A stretch of DNA of 64,000 nucleotides from Agromyces sp. Root81 (GTDB lineage: Bacteria > Actinomycetota > Actinomycetes > Actinomycetales > Microbacteriaceae). The notes under the pieces are model-generated. The model made no database searches. It was not told the origin of the DNA and saw only the letters and a program-made list of their open reading frames with translations. Positions within the stretch are counted from its first letter, which is position 1; each line of letters starts with the position of its first letter. Below, one piece after another: positions 8,154 through 16,038 of the stretch. Location: contig NZ_LMIR01000003.1 of assembly GCF_001429165.1 (NCBI RefSeq), positions 62,001 through 126,000 of the forward strand, given 5' to 3'. The position numbers and the translations under genes are program-made.

Positions 8154-9590
8154 TCAGCGCAGGCCGAAGCGCTCCCGCAGGGCGAGTTTGGCGGCGAACC
8201 AGCCGTTCATGCCGTGCACGGCGGGGCCCGGTGGCGTCGCGCTCGAGCAGAGGTAGACGCCGTCGACCGGCGTGCGCCAGGGCTTCGGCGACACGACCGG
8301 CCGTTTCAGCAGCTGGGCCATCGTGAGCGCGCCCGAGTAGATGTCGCCGCCGACGTAGTTCGCGTTGTACCGCCCGAGCTCGGCCGCCGAGCTCGCCGCC
8401 GAGGCCAGCACGACGTCGCGGAAGCCCGGTGCGAAGCGCTCGACCTCGGCGGTGACGAGCTCGGTCGCGTCGAGCGTCGAACCCGCCGGCACGTGCGTGT
8501 AGGCCCACAGCACGTGCTTGCCGGCGGGCGCCCGGCTCGGGTCGGCGATCGTCGGCTGCGTCACCAGCACGTACGGATGCTCCGCTCCCCCGCCGCCCGC
8601 GACCCCGGGCTGGTAGCCGCGGGCCACGGCGTTCTCGGCCGCCGCGATCTCGGCCCGGCTGCCGCCGAGGTGCACGGTGGGCGCGAGGCGCACCTCGGGG
8701 TTCGTCCACGGCACGGGCCCGCTGAGCGCGAAGTCGACCTTCGCCACGCCCGAGCCGTACCGGTACCGGCGCAGTGCCCGCGCGTAGCGGCCGGGAAGTT
8801 CGGCGGTGAACAGCAGCTCGGGCGAGGTGTCGAGCAGCACGGCGCGCGAACCCGAGACCTCGGCGAGCGAGGCCACCGGGGCATCCGTCACGATCTCGCC
8901 GCCGCGCGCACGGAGCTCGTCGGCGAGCGCATCGGCGATCGCCTGCGAGCCGCCGACCGGCAGGCCCCACCCGGCGCCGTGCCCGTGCATCGCGATGAGG
9001 AGCCCCGCCCCGGCGGAGGCGAGCGAGGGCATGCCGCCCGCCGCGTGGGCGACGACGCCCGTGAAGAGCGCGGGTGCGACGTCTCCGCTGAAGCGCGAGT
9101 TCCATGCGCCCGTGCCCTGCTCGAGCGCTCGCACGCCGAACCGCAGCGCGGCGACGGGGTCGCGCGGCACCCGCAGCAACTGCGACCCCGTGAAGTCGAC
9201 GACTCCGCGGCTGCGGGCGAGGAGCGGGGCGATGAGGCTGCGCCAGGCCGCGCCGTCGCGCCCGAGGCCGTCGGCGGTGCGCTCGAGATCGCGCCACGCA
9301 ACCCCGGCGCGGCCGCCGTCGAGCGGGTGCGCGTACGACACCTCGGGCACCACCCAGTCGACGCGGTCGAGCAGGCCGAGCTTGCGGAACACCGGCGAGG
9401 CGAGGCCTGCGGGATGCACTGTCGAGCAGACGTCGTGCAGGAAGCCCGGGAGGGTCAGCTCGGCGGTGCGCAGGCCGCCGCCGATCGTCGGGGCCGCCTC
9501 GAGCACCCGTACCGAGAGCCCGGCGCGGGCGGCGAGCACCGCGGCGACGAGCCCGTTGGGCCCGCTCCCGACGACCGTGACGTCGGTCAC
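8154..9590 (-). CDS. Phytoene-desaturase-like NAD(P)/FAD oxidoreductase
   Basis: A 478-residue flavoprotein of the CrtI/phytoene dehydrogenase-like family. The N-terminal dinucleotide-binding motif is VVGSGPNGLVAAVLAARAG with the acidic residue at the end of strand 2 (VLEAAP), followed by GGGLRTAELTLPGF. The C-terminal FAD-contact region reads VDGVYLCSSATPPGPAVHGMNG. No carotenoid synthase genes are nearby, so it should not be taken as a carotenoid enzyme; members also act as poorly characterised retinol-saturase-like oxidoreductases. The GTG start at 9590 lies 4 bp from the stop of the Nudix gene upstream, implying one transcript. Confidence 0.85.
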   Translation of the reverse strand: MTDVTVVGSGPNGLVAAVLAARAGLSVRVLEAAPTIGGGLRTAELTLPGFLHDVCSTVHPAGLASPVFRKLGLLDRVDWVVPEVSYAHPLDGGRAGVAWRDLERTADGLGRDGAAWRSLIAPLLARSRGVVDFTGSQLLRVPRDPVAALRFGVRALEQGTGAWNSRFSGDVAPALFTGVVAHAAGGMPSLASAGAGLLIAMHGHGAGWGLPVGGSQAIADALADELRARGGEIVTDAPVASLAEVSGSRAVLLDTSPELLFTAELPGRYARALRRYRYGSGVAKVDFALSGPVPWTNPEVRLAPTVHLGGSRAEIAAAENAVARGYQPGVAGGGGAEHPYVLVTQPTIADPSRAPAGKHVLWAYTHVPAGSTLDATELVTAEVERFAPGFRDVVLASAASSAAELGRYNANYVGGDIYSGALTMAQLLKRPVVSPKPWRTPVDGVYLCSSATPPGPAVHGMNGWFAAKLALRERFGLR

Positions 9591-9594
9591 GCGC

Positions 9595-10335
9595 TCAGAA
9601 TCCGGCGCCGAGGGTGTTGATGTAGATCCACGGCAGTCGGTCCATCATGAGCCGGTGGCGATTGCCGTCGGCGTCGGGCCCGTCATCGGGCACCGAGGGG
9701 TCGCGGGACTCGCGCTTGTGCTCGGAGACGTACTCGTCGTCCTCCTGCCAGAGGATCGTCGAGCCGCCGTCGGCGACCTTCGCGACGAACGGCTTCACCT
9801 CGCCGTTGCGAAGCTCCTCGAGCGCCGCGTCCACGGAGGCAGCGCGCGTCAGTCCGTGCAGCGTGACCCACGTGGGCGGCCACAGCGTCATCGCCCCGGC
9901 GGTGTGCCGGTCGATCGCGTCGACGGGGCGCAGCCACACGGCGTCGGCCACCTCGTCGGGTGCGAGGCGCAGCTCGCCGTCGGGCACGCGCACGGCGAAG
10001 AAGGTCGTGGTGAGCCGCTTCGGGGCGTTCTCGGGCGGCGTCCAGTGCGAGAACGGCACGAGCTCGTCGGCGTCGAGCGCGAGCCCGACCTCTTCGCGGG
10101 TCTCGCGCACGGCAGCGCGGCGGGCCGCTTCGATGCCGTCGAGCGGGTCGCCCGCGGCATCCGCTTCGTCGACCGCACCGCCCGGGAAGACCCAGGCGCC
10201 GGCGAACGAGCCGCGATCGCGGGGGCGTTCGGCCAGCAGGACCTCGACGCCGCGTTCGCCGTCTCGCAGGAGCACCACGGTCGCCGCGGCACCGGTCGCG
10301 GCCGGATTCGTCAATGACTCGAGCTCGCTGTCCAT
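9595..10335 (-). CDS. Nudix hydrolase (long-box, NUDT7/19-like)
   Basis: A 246-residue Nudix protein. The Nudix box is stretched: GGAVDE begins at residue 52 and is followed by an insertion of about ten residues before VRETREEVGL at 76-85, an arrangement typical of the larger NUDT19-type group that cleaves CoA-like or other nucleoside-diphosphate substrates. The upstream part VVLLRDGERGVEVLLAERP is the usual first strand pair. Substrate is not deducible. It is first gene of a pair with the CrtI-like oxidoreductase and divergent from the MBL-fold gene across 57 bp. Confidence 0.85.
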   Translation of the reverse strand: MDSELESLTNPAATGAAATVVLLRDGERGVEVLLAERPRDRGSFAGAWVFPGGAVDEADAAGDPLDGIEAARRAAVRETREEVGLALDADELVPFSHWTPPENAPKRLTTTFFAVRVPDGELRLAPDEVADAVWLRPVDAIDRHTAGAMTLWPPTWVTLHGLTRAASVDAALEELRNGEVKPFVAKVADGGSTILWQEDDEYVSEHKRESRDPSVPDDGPDADGNRHRLMMDRLPWIYINTLGAGF

Positions 10336-10392
10336 CCCCTCAGACTAGGACCCGGCGGGCCGTCGCGCACCGGTCGCCGATACACTTCCGGC

Positions 10393-11244
10393 ATGGATGA
10401 GCCCGCCGTCGCCGGTGAACGAGTGTCGACCTTCGCGCGTCTCGTGCTCGCTCCGAACGCCGGACCGATGACGCTCGACGGTACGAACTCCTACCTGCTG
10501 CAGGCGCCCGGTTCCGACGGCGTCGTCGTGGTCGACCCGGGGCCGTCCGATGCGGCGCACCTGGCGGCCCTCGCCGGCGCGGGCCGCGTCGAACTCGTGC
10601 TCGTCACCCATCACCATCCCGATCACACGGAGTCGCTCGGCGAATTCCATGCGATGACGGATGCCCCGGTGCGCGCGATCGACCCGGCGTACTGCCTGGC
10701 CGGGGCGCCACTGGCCGGCGGCGAGCGCATACTCGCCGCAGGGCTCGAGATCGACGTGATCGCGACGCCGGGCCACACGGCGGACTCGGTGTGCTTCTCC
10801 TTGTCGGCCGACCGTCTCGCCGGCACCGGCACCGGCGCCGACTCGCGAGAGACGGCCGGCGCCCGCGGCACCGTGCTCACGGGCGACACGATCCTCGGGC
10901 GCGGCACGACGATCATCGCCGACCCCGACGGCGCGCTCGGCCCGTACCTCGACTCGCTCGAGGCGCTGCGCACCCTCGGCACCCCGGGGCCCGTGGGCAT
11001 GCTGCCCGGCCACGGCCCGGTGCTGCCCGACCTCGCGGTGATCTGCGGGGCCTACCTCGCGCACCGCGCCGAGCGACTCGACCAGGTGCGCGGGGCGCTG
11101 CGCGAACTCGGCGCCGACGCCGGGGCGGCTGCCGTCACCGACCTCGTCTACGCCGACACAGATGCCTCGGTGCGCAGCGCAGCCGAGGCATCCGTTCGAG
11201 CGCAATTGGCCTACCTGCGGCGCGCGACGATCTCACCGGAGTGA
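10393..11244 (+). CDS. MBL-fold metallo-hydrolase (LACTB2-like)
   Basis: A 283-residue metallo-beta-lactamase-fold hydrolase. The zinc site motif is H73-x-H75-x-D77-H78 in THHHPDH, with the later ligands in ATPGHTADS and TGDTILG and a final LPGHGP histidine. The C-terminal helical tail with AHRAERLDQVRGAL matches the LACTB2/RNase-like subgroup (winged C-terminal domain), so activity may be nuclease or thioesterase rather than lactamase. There is no signal peptide, so it is cytoplasmic. It starts on the opposite strand from the Nudix gene. Confidence 0.85.
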   Translation: MDEPAVAGERVSTFARLVLAPNAGPMTLDGTNSYLLQAPGSDGVVVVDPGPSDAAHLAALAGAGRVELVLVTHHHPDHTESLGEFHAMTDAPVRAIDPAYCLAGAPLAGGERILAAGLEIDVIATPGHTADSVCFSLSADRLAGTGTGADSRETAGARGTVLTGDTILGRGTTIIADPDGALGPYLDSLEALRTLGTPGPVGMLPGHGPVLPDLAVICGAYLAHRAERLDQVRGALRELGADAGAAAVTDLVYADTDASVRSAAEASVRAQLAYLRRATISPE

Positions 11245-11313
11245 ACGTGTCGCGTGGGAGTGCACGAATCCGTTGCCTCCGACGCGGGCCACGTCCTCCG
11301 ATGCGCCTCGCGA

Positions 11314-11886
11314 TCAGGCGACGAGCGCGATGCCCGCGTCCCAGCCGACCTTCTCCTGCACGGCGAGGGTGAGCTGCAGGAAGCCGACGGCCTCGAGCTC
11401 ACGGGCGCGCGAGAGGCGGCCGGCGTCGACCGCGGCAACGCCGCCGGCGCGCACGATCTCGGCGAGGGCGAGCTTGGCCTCGTCGTCGTCGCCGGCGATG
11501 AGCACGGTGGTGGGGTTCGCGCCGACCGTCTTCGCGGCGAGCGTGGCGGCGAAGTTCGTGTTGAAGGCCTTCAGCACCTTCGAGTCGGGCAGGGCGGCGG
11601 CGAGCTCGCTCGCACGCGAGCCGTCGGCCGGCACGACGAGGCTGTCGAACGTCGAGAAGTCGAGCGGGTTCGTGATGTCGACCACGACCTTGCCGGCGAG
11701 CTCAGTGCTGCGCGCGGCGACGATCTCGTCGATCGCGAAGTGCGGCACGGCGAGCACGACGATGTCGCCCGTGATCTGCTGAGCGCCATCGCGCCCGATG
11801 AACTCGACGGTGTTGCCGCCGGCGGCGACGATGCCGCCGATGGCGGTGCCCATGTTGCCGTTTCCGATGATGCTGACGGTCGTCAT
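11314..11886 (-). CDS. NADPH-F420 reductase-like oxidoreductase
   Basis: A 190-residue Rossmann protein of the F420-NADP oxidoreductase/NpdG-like group (PF03807). The dinucleotide motif SIIGNGNMGTAIGGI sits at residues 4-18; VVVDITNPLDF and KVLKAFNTNFA are the conserved central motifs. Members either reduce NADP with F420 or act as related reductases, and the short form seen here is often annotated only as NAD(P)-binding. The ATG at 11886 follows GAGGAA; the frame upstream is not conserved. It is divergent from a MarR regulator with repeats between them, so it is the likely regulatory target. Confidence 0.82.
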   Translation of the reverse strand: MTTVSIIGNGNMGTAIGGIVAAGGNTVEFIGRDGAQQITGDIVVLAVPHFAIDEIVAARSTELAGKVVVDITNPLDFSTFDSLVVPADGSRASELAAALPDSKVLKAFNTNFAATLAAKTVGANPTTVLIAGDDDEAKLALAEIVRAGGVAAVDAGRLSRARELEAVGFLQLTLAVQEKVGWDAGIALVA

Positions 11887-11919
11887 GTCATTCCTCCCCG
11901 CGCCGTTCGACGCGATTAC

Positions 11920-11969
11920 TTGTTCCGACAACCAACACCCTACGCGCAATCAGTTGTTGCGTCAACCAA
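11920..11969. promoter_or_regulatory. MarR operator pair
   Basis: Two near-identical 16-bp words, TTGTTCCGACAACCAA at 11920-11935 and TTGTTGCGTCAACCAA at 11954-11969, lie 34 bp apart between the divergent reductase and MarR genes. Each contains an inverted TTG/CAA pair, as expected for a dimeric winged-helix repressor. A possible -10 hexamer TAGACT at 11975-11980 for the MarR gene lies just downstream, so binding at the second site would block transcription. Confidence 0.65.
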
Positions 11970-11987
11970 TGCGGTAGACTCTCAGGC

Positions 11988-12509
11988 ATGACGGATGACA
12001 CGAGGTGGCTCGCCCCCGAGGAGTCGGCCGCATGGGTGCGTCTCGTCGCGCTCGCCGAGCTGTTGCCCGGCGCCCTCGACGCGCAGCTCCTGCGCGACGC
12101 CGGACTCACGCATTTCGAGTACGGCGCGCTCATGGCGATCGCTGCGGCCCCGTCGCGCACGATGCGCATGACCGAGCTGGCCTCACGCACGAACGCGACG
12201 CTCCCCCGCCTCTCGCACGTCGCCAAGCGCCTCGAGGAACGCGGGCTCATCGAGCGGTTCCCGTGCCCCGAAGACCGGCGCGCGACGAACGCCACCATCA
12301 CCCGAGCCGGGCTCGCCCTCATCTCCGAAGCGGCGCCCGGCCACGTCGAGACGGTGCGCGCCAACGTGCTCGACGCCCTCGCACCCGAGCAGCTCGAACA
12401 GCTCTACGTGATCGCGGGCGCGGTGCTCGCCCGCCTCGATCCCGACGCGCGCCTCTCGGCGACGTCATGCCAGTTCAGCGAAGGCCCGGTCGACCACGTC
12501 GTCGCCTGA
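11988..12509 (+). CDS. MarR family transcriptional regulator
   Basis: A 173-residue winged-helix regulator. The recognition region is MRMTELASRTNATLPRLSHVAKRLEERGLIERFPCPEDRRATNATITRAGL, with the classic wing DRR. MarR proteins are dimeric repressors that release DNA on ligand binding. It is divergent from the F420-type reductase and shares the repeat pair at 11920-11969, so it probably controls itself and that gene. The inducing ligand is unknown. It converges with the DUF1540 gene at its 3' end with 13 bp between stops. Confidence 0.9.
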   Translation: MTDDTRWLAPEESAAWVRLVALAELLPGALDAQLLRDAGLTHFEYGALMAIAAAPSRTMRMTELASRTNATLPRLSHVAKRLEERGLIERFPCPEDRRATNATITRAGLALISEAAPGHVETVRANVLDALAPEQLEQLYVIAGAVLARLDPDARLSATSCQFSEGPVDHVVA

Positions 12510-12522
12510 CGACCTTCGCGCC

Positions 12523-12825
12523 TCAGCGCGGGTCGTAGGTGAGGCAGTCGGCGTCGTCGGCACCGGCGCCGATGCGCACCGAGGCCGCCGTGCACTCGAG
12601 CGACTCGTTGTGCACGCACTCGGCCCGCTGACACGCCCCGACGTGCGTGATCACCTTGTCGAGCCCGCCCTTCTTGCCGAGCGGGATGAAGGTTGCGCAC
12701 TCCGCATCGCCGACCGAACCGCCGATCGTGACCGCGGCGGCATGGCAATGCGAATGATCGTTGTAGGAGCATCCGGCCACCGAGCATTCGGCGACGGCGG
12801 GCAGTTCGTCGAGCGTCATGCTCAT
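12523..12825 (-). CDS. DUF1540 cysteine-rich protein
   Basis: A 100-residue protein with two copies of a DUF1540-type cysteine motif: C-x4-C-x6-7-C (CSVAGCSYNDHSHC, near residue 14) followed by a CATFIP segment, and CQRAECVHNESLEC near residue 64 followed by DCLTYDP. The cysteine/histidine spacing suggests metal binding, but no function is established for the family. A GGAGG ribosome site sits 6 bp before ATG 12825. It is likely an independent short transcript. Confidence 0.85.
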   Translation of the reverse strand: MSMTLDELPAVAECSVAGCSYNDHSHCHAAAVTIGGSVGDAECATFIPLGKKGGLDKVITHVGACQRAECVHNESLECTAASVRIGAGADDADCLTYDPR

Positions 12826-12981
12826 GGTGACCTCCAGTGCGGTGACGGACCTTCGTTCCCGGTGATGCTACGCCCACCTGCGCCGAACGCGCAGCACCGA
12901 CGGGACGGGTTTCCGCAGATCATCGCCACTTTCTTCTGAGGCCAGCCTTACCTCACCGAGCGCCGGACGGCGTGCTCCGCT

Positions 12982-13932
12982 TCAGCGGGTGACGGTGCCC
13001 ATGCGGCTCGCGATCGGCTTCAGCACCGCCGGACGCACGGCGAACCAGGCGCCGATCATGACCGCGAGCGACACCGCGAAGATCGCGAAGCCGAGCCACG
13101 ACGCGCCGTCGCGGCTCGCGAACATCGCGTCGAGGTTGCGCAGCGCACCCGTCGCGAACACGAGGGTGACGTGCACGATGACGAAGGCCACGAACACGAG
13201 CATCACCGGGTAGTGCACCGCCTTGGCGAGCTTCGCCGGGTAGACGCGATTCAGCCGCTCGGCCCGCTGCGGCCAGACCGACGAGAGCCGCAGACCCGTC
13301 AGCACGGCGAGCGGGGCGACCATGAACACGATCGCGAAGTAGCTGAGCACCTGCAGGCTGTTGTAGTTCACCCAGGCATGCTCGACCGGCCAGTCGAGCG
13401 AGGCGTACTGCAACGCCGCGGAGACCGCGTTCGGCCAGATGTCACCACTCGTCGGCACGATGCGCATCCACTGTCCGGTGACGAACAGCAGCACGATGAA
13501 GACGATGCCGTTCACCACCCAGAGCGCGTCGACCGTGTAGTGCAGCCAGAGGTGGATGCTCACCTTCCACGGCGGGTTCTTCGTGCGGATGAGCCCGTCG
13601 TTGCGTCGCACCCACCGCGCCGGCGGACGACCGCCCTTGCGCAGCAGCAGCCCCGAGCGCACGAGCAGCACGAGGAAGAAGGCGTTCAGGAAGTGCTGCC
13701 AGCCGAGCCAGGCCGGAATGCCGACCGGCGCCTCATCGGGCAACGGCGTCGTCCCGGGATAGCGGGCGATGAACTCCTGCACCGCGGGCTGGGCGCGCAA
13801 CCACATCGCGGCCAGCACGACCCCGCCGAGCAGTGCGACCCCGGCGAGCACGGCCAGCGCGACCGGCAGCCACCTGATGCGTCGACGAGTCGCGTGATGC
13901 GCGGTCGGGTCGGTGAGGCGGGTCACCGACAC
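12982..13932 (-). CDS. Cytochrome b/b6-domain membrane protein
   Basis: A 316-residue membrane protein similar to cytochrome b561/thiosulfate-reductase-type b subunits. About five to six hydrophobic helices are visible, the first at residues 20-45, then around HFLNAFFLVLLVRSGLLL, HYTVDALWVVNGIVFIVLLFVTG, LQVLSYFAIVFMVAPLAVLTGL and HYPVMLVFVAFVIVHVTLVFATG. Histidines in these helices (HFLNAF, LWLHYT, VHYPV, VIVHV) are candidate haem ligands. No partner molybdopterin or iron-sulphur gene is adjacent, so its electron partner is unknown. Start is GTG at 13932 or GTG at 13926; neither has a strong ribosome site. Confidence 0.78.
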   Translation of the reverse strand: MSVTRLTDPTAHHATRRRIRWLPVALAVLAGVALLGGVVLAAMWLRAQPAVQEFIARYPGTTPLPDEAPVGIPAWLGWQHFLNAFFLVLLVRSGLLLRKGGRPPARWVRRNDGLIRTKNPPWKVSIHLWLHYTVDALWVVNGIVFIVLLFVTGQWMRIVPTSGDIWPNAVSAALQYASLDWPVEHAWVNYNSLQVLSYFAIVFMVAPLAVLTGLRLSSVWPQRAERLNRVYPAKLAKAVHYPVMLVFVAFVIVHVTLVFATGALRNLDAMFASRDGASWLGFAIFAVSLAVMIGAWFAVRPAVLKPIASRMGTVTR

Positions 13933-14019
13933 ATTTTGGCATGACCGCCCGAGCGCTCGCCGGGGGCGATGACCCGCAATGTCACGGATGCCGCGGACGG
14001 CGTGCAGCATGCTGGAGAC

Positions 14020-14697
14020 ATGCCACCCGAGAATCGAGCGATGCCGACCGTCGATCGCGTCATGTACTACTCGAAGTTCCGCGACGTCGGGCTGTCCGAT
14101 GCCCTCGAAACGTGGTCGGCCGGAGCATCCGCCGCCTCGTACTGGGGCGATCACGGCATGCACGACGTTGCGGTGTACACGCTCGACACGCACGTCTGCC
14201 TCTATGCGGAGACGGCCGGCGGGGCCGCGCGGGCCTGGGACTGGCCCGCGGAGATCGCGGAGCTGTTCGAGCGCTGGCCGTCGCCCGACTCCGCCGACCT
14301 GCGCTGTGCGGTGCCGATGCTCGACGTGTTCCACGACGGCGTACCGATCGATGCCGAATCGTGGCGTGGTGACCGCGAGGTCGCCGATCGCGTCGGCAGC
14401 CTCACGTTCCTCAAGCCCGAGATGTTCGCGAGCTACGTCTTCCACCACTTCCAGCGACAGGAGGAGCTGCCGGAGAGCTTCAACAGGACGTACATGATCG
14501 GCTCGCTCGGCACGCTGTTGTTCTCCTACAGCGAGTCGCCGGCAACCGCCGCCAACGTCGACGCGCCCGCGAGGGCCGGACAACGCACGCCCACCGACTG
14601 GCACGCCGTGATGCAGCCGCACTTCGACCTGACGCACGGCCGACCGGACGCGCCGGCCGACGAGCCGATCTGGCGACGGATGCATCGACTCGTGTAG
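14020..14697 (+). CDS. Hypothetical protein
   Basis: A protein of about 225 residues that I do not recognise. It is soluble, rich in aromatic residues (VMYYSKFRDVG, WDWPAEIAELFERWP, YVFHHFQRQ) and carries no signal peptide or membrane segment. Candidate starts are ATG 13969, 14020 and 14041; 14020 has a GGAG close upstream, and the conserved-looking part begins DRVMYYSKF. Codon use matches the neighbours. It is divergent from the cytochrome b gene and followed by the clpP pair after 73 bp, with no obvious functional link. Confidence 0.6.
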   Translation: MPPENRAMPTVDRVMYYSKFRDVGLSDALETWSAGASAASYWGDHGMHDVAVYTLDTHVCLYAETAGGAARAWDWPAEIAELFERWPSPDSADLRCAVPMLDVFHDGVPIDAESWRGDREVADRVGSLTFLKPEMFASYVFHHFQRQEELPESFNRTYMIGSLGTLLFSYSESPATAANVDAPARAGQRTPTDWHAVMQPHFDLTHGRPDAPADEPIWRRMHRLV

Positions 14698-14745
14698 CGC
14701 TCCGCTCACAGCAGCACTGCTCTCGGCGGCATCCGCCCCACGCGA

Positions 14746-14756
14746 CGCCTGCCGCG
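14746..14756. promoter_or_regulatory. Possible ClgR-type site before clpP pair
   Basis: CGCCTGCCGCG is an 11-bp imperfect dyad 15 bp ahead of the first clpP start. It resembles in outline the CGC-N5-GCG form recalled for actinobacterial ClgR sites, matching most but not all positions. In DNA this GC-rich such a match can arise by chance. Confidence 0.25.
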
Positions 14757-14770
14757 CGCACGCTGGGGAC

Positions 14771-15412
14771 ATGAGCGAACACGACTCCCCACCGATCCAT
14801 CCGATCGACGCCGAGCTCACGAGGCGCCTCTTCCACGAGCGCATCATCGTGCTCGGCGACGAACTCGACCAGCAGGGCGGCAACCGGCTCTGCGCGCAGC
14901 TCGTCACCCTCGCGGCCGACGACCCGCGCCGCGACATCCGCTTCTGGATCAATTCGCCCGGAGGCTCTGTCTCGGCGATGCTCGCGATCGCCGACGTCAT
15001 GCGCTCGATCCCGAACGACGTGTCCACGATCGCCGTCGGCATCGCGGCGAGCGCGGGCCAGTTCCTGCTCTCGGCGGGCACGAGGGGAAAGCGGTTCGCG
15101 CTGCCGCACTCTCGCATCCTGATGCACCAGGGCTCTGCCGGCATCGGCGGCACCGCCGTCGACATCGAACTGCAGGCCGATGACCTGCGCTCCACGCGCG
15201 ACACGGTGCTCGGCATCACCGCCGAGAACACGGGCCAGCCGATCGAGCGCATCGCCGAGGACTCGCTGCGCGACCGCTGGTACTCCGCGACCGAGGCCGT
15301 CGACTACGGCTTCATCGACCGCATCGCCGACGGCTTCGGCGAGATGTTCCCCGGCGGCGATCGGCCCCAGGTGGGACTGCAGGCCAGCACCGGAACAGGA
15401 GCTCCATCATGA
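14771..15412 (+). CDS. clpP: ATP-dependent Clp protease proteolytic subunit (active)
   Basis: A 213-residue ClpP serine peptidase subunit. The triad is intact with canonical spacing: Ser94 in GIAASAGQ, His119 in LMHQ and Asp168 in SLRDRW (25 and 49 residues apart). FWINSPGGSVSAMLAIADVM is the family hallmark. ClpP forms tetradecamers with ClpX/ClpC to degrade unfolded or tagged proteins; housekeeping actinobacterial clpP1P2 usually lies with tig and clpX, which are absent here, so this looks like an accessory pair. It overlaps the next gene by 4 bp (ATGA), so the two subunits are probably made together and may form mixed rings. Confidence 0.93.
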   Translation: MSEHDSPPIHPIDAELTRRLFHERIIVLGDELDQQGGNRLCAQLVTLAADDPRRDIRFWINSPGGSVSAMLAIADVMRSIPNDVSTIAVGIAASAGQFLLSAGTRGKRFALPHSRILMHQGSAGIGGTAVDIELQADDLRSTRDTVLGITAENTGQPIERIAEDSLRDRWYSATEAVDYGFIDRIADGFGEMFPGGDRPQVGLQASTGTGAPS

Positions 15413-16038
15413 GCAGCTACACGATCCCCTACGTCATCGAGAAGCGCGGCAACAGCGAGCGCTCGCTCGACGTCTACAGCCGGCTGCTCTCGGAGCGCAT
15501 CGTCTACCTCGGCACCGAGATCGACGACGGCGTGGCCAACGTGCTCATCGCCCAGTTCCTGCACCTCGCCTCGGAGTCGAGCGAGACGCCGATCAGCCTG
15601 TACGTGAACTCCCCCGGCGGCTCGCCCTGGGCGGCCCTCGCGGTCTACGACACGATGCAGCACATCCGGCCCGACATCGCGACGACGTGCGTCGGCCAGG
15701 CGGGCGGACCGGCCGCCGTGCTCCTGGCGGGCGGCGCCAAGGGCATGCGGGCCATCCTCCCGCACGGCCGCGTCGTGCTGCACCAGCCGTCGACGCAGGG
15801 CCGCGGCACGATCCCCGACCTGATCCTGCACGCCGACGAGGTCCTGCGGGTGCGGGCCGAGCTCGAGGCCGCGCTCGCCGCCGCCACCGGCCGCGACGCG
15901 ATGACCTTGCGCCACGACACCGATCGCGACCTCATCCTGCCTGCGGCGGCGGCCGTCGAGTACGGCATCGCCGACCACGTGCTGACGGCGCAGGTCGAGG
16001 TGGCGGGCTCGGCCGCCGCCTACGCCGCGAGCAGGTAG
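15409..16038 (+). CDS. clpP: ClpP paralogue lacking the catalytic serine
   Basis: A 209-residue ClpP-like subunit. The fold motifs LYVNSPGGSPWAALAVYDTMQ and VVLHQPSTQG are clear, and the positions matching His (H125) and Asp (D174) are kept. The nucleophile position is Gly100: the usual GQAAS(M/A)GA reads GQAGGPAA, with codon GGA at 15706-15708. The subunit should therefore be proteolytically inactive, like ClpR-type subunits of plastids and cyanobacteria, and could shape a mixed ring or dock the ATPase. It is translationally coupled to the active clpP and its 3' end overlaps the convergent regulator by 19 bp. Confidence 0.9.
   Translation: MSSYTIPYVIEKRGNSERSLDVYSRLLSERIVYLGTEIDDGVANVLIAQFLHLASESSETPISLYVNSPGGSPWAALAVYDTMQHIRPDIATTCVGQAGGPAAVLLAGGAKGMRAILPHGRVVLHQPSTQGRGTIPDLILHADEVLRVRAELEAALAAATGRDAMTLRHDTDRDLILPAAAAVEYGIADHVLTAQVEVAGSAAAYAASR

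Noticed and set aside
8154-9590. Carotenoid biosynthesis cluster, suggested by a CrtI-like oxidoreductase
   Set aside because: No crtB, crtE or lycopene genes are nearby; the partner is a Nudix hydrolase.
13933-15252. N-terminal extension of the cytochrome b frame running opposite the hypothetical gene and the first clpP
   Set aside because: It lies antisense to a well-supported clpP and has no conserved motif; the gene starts near 13932.
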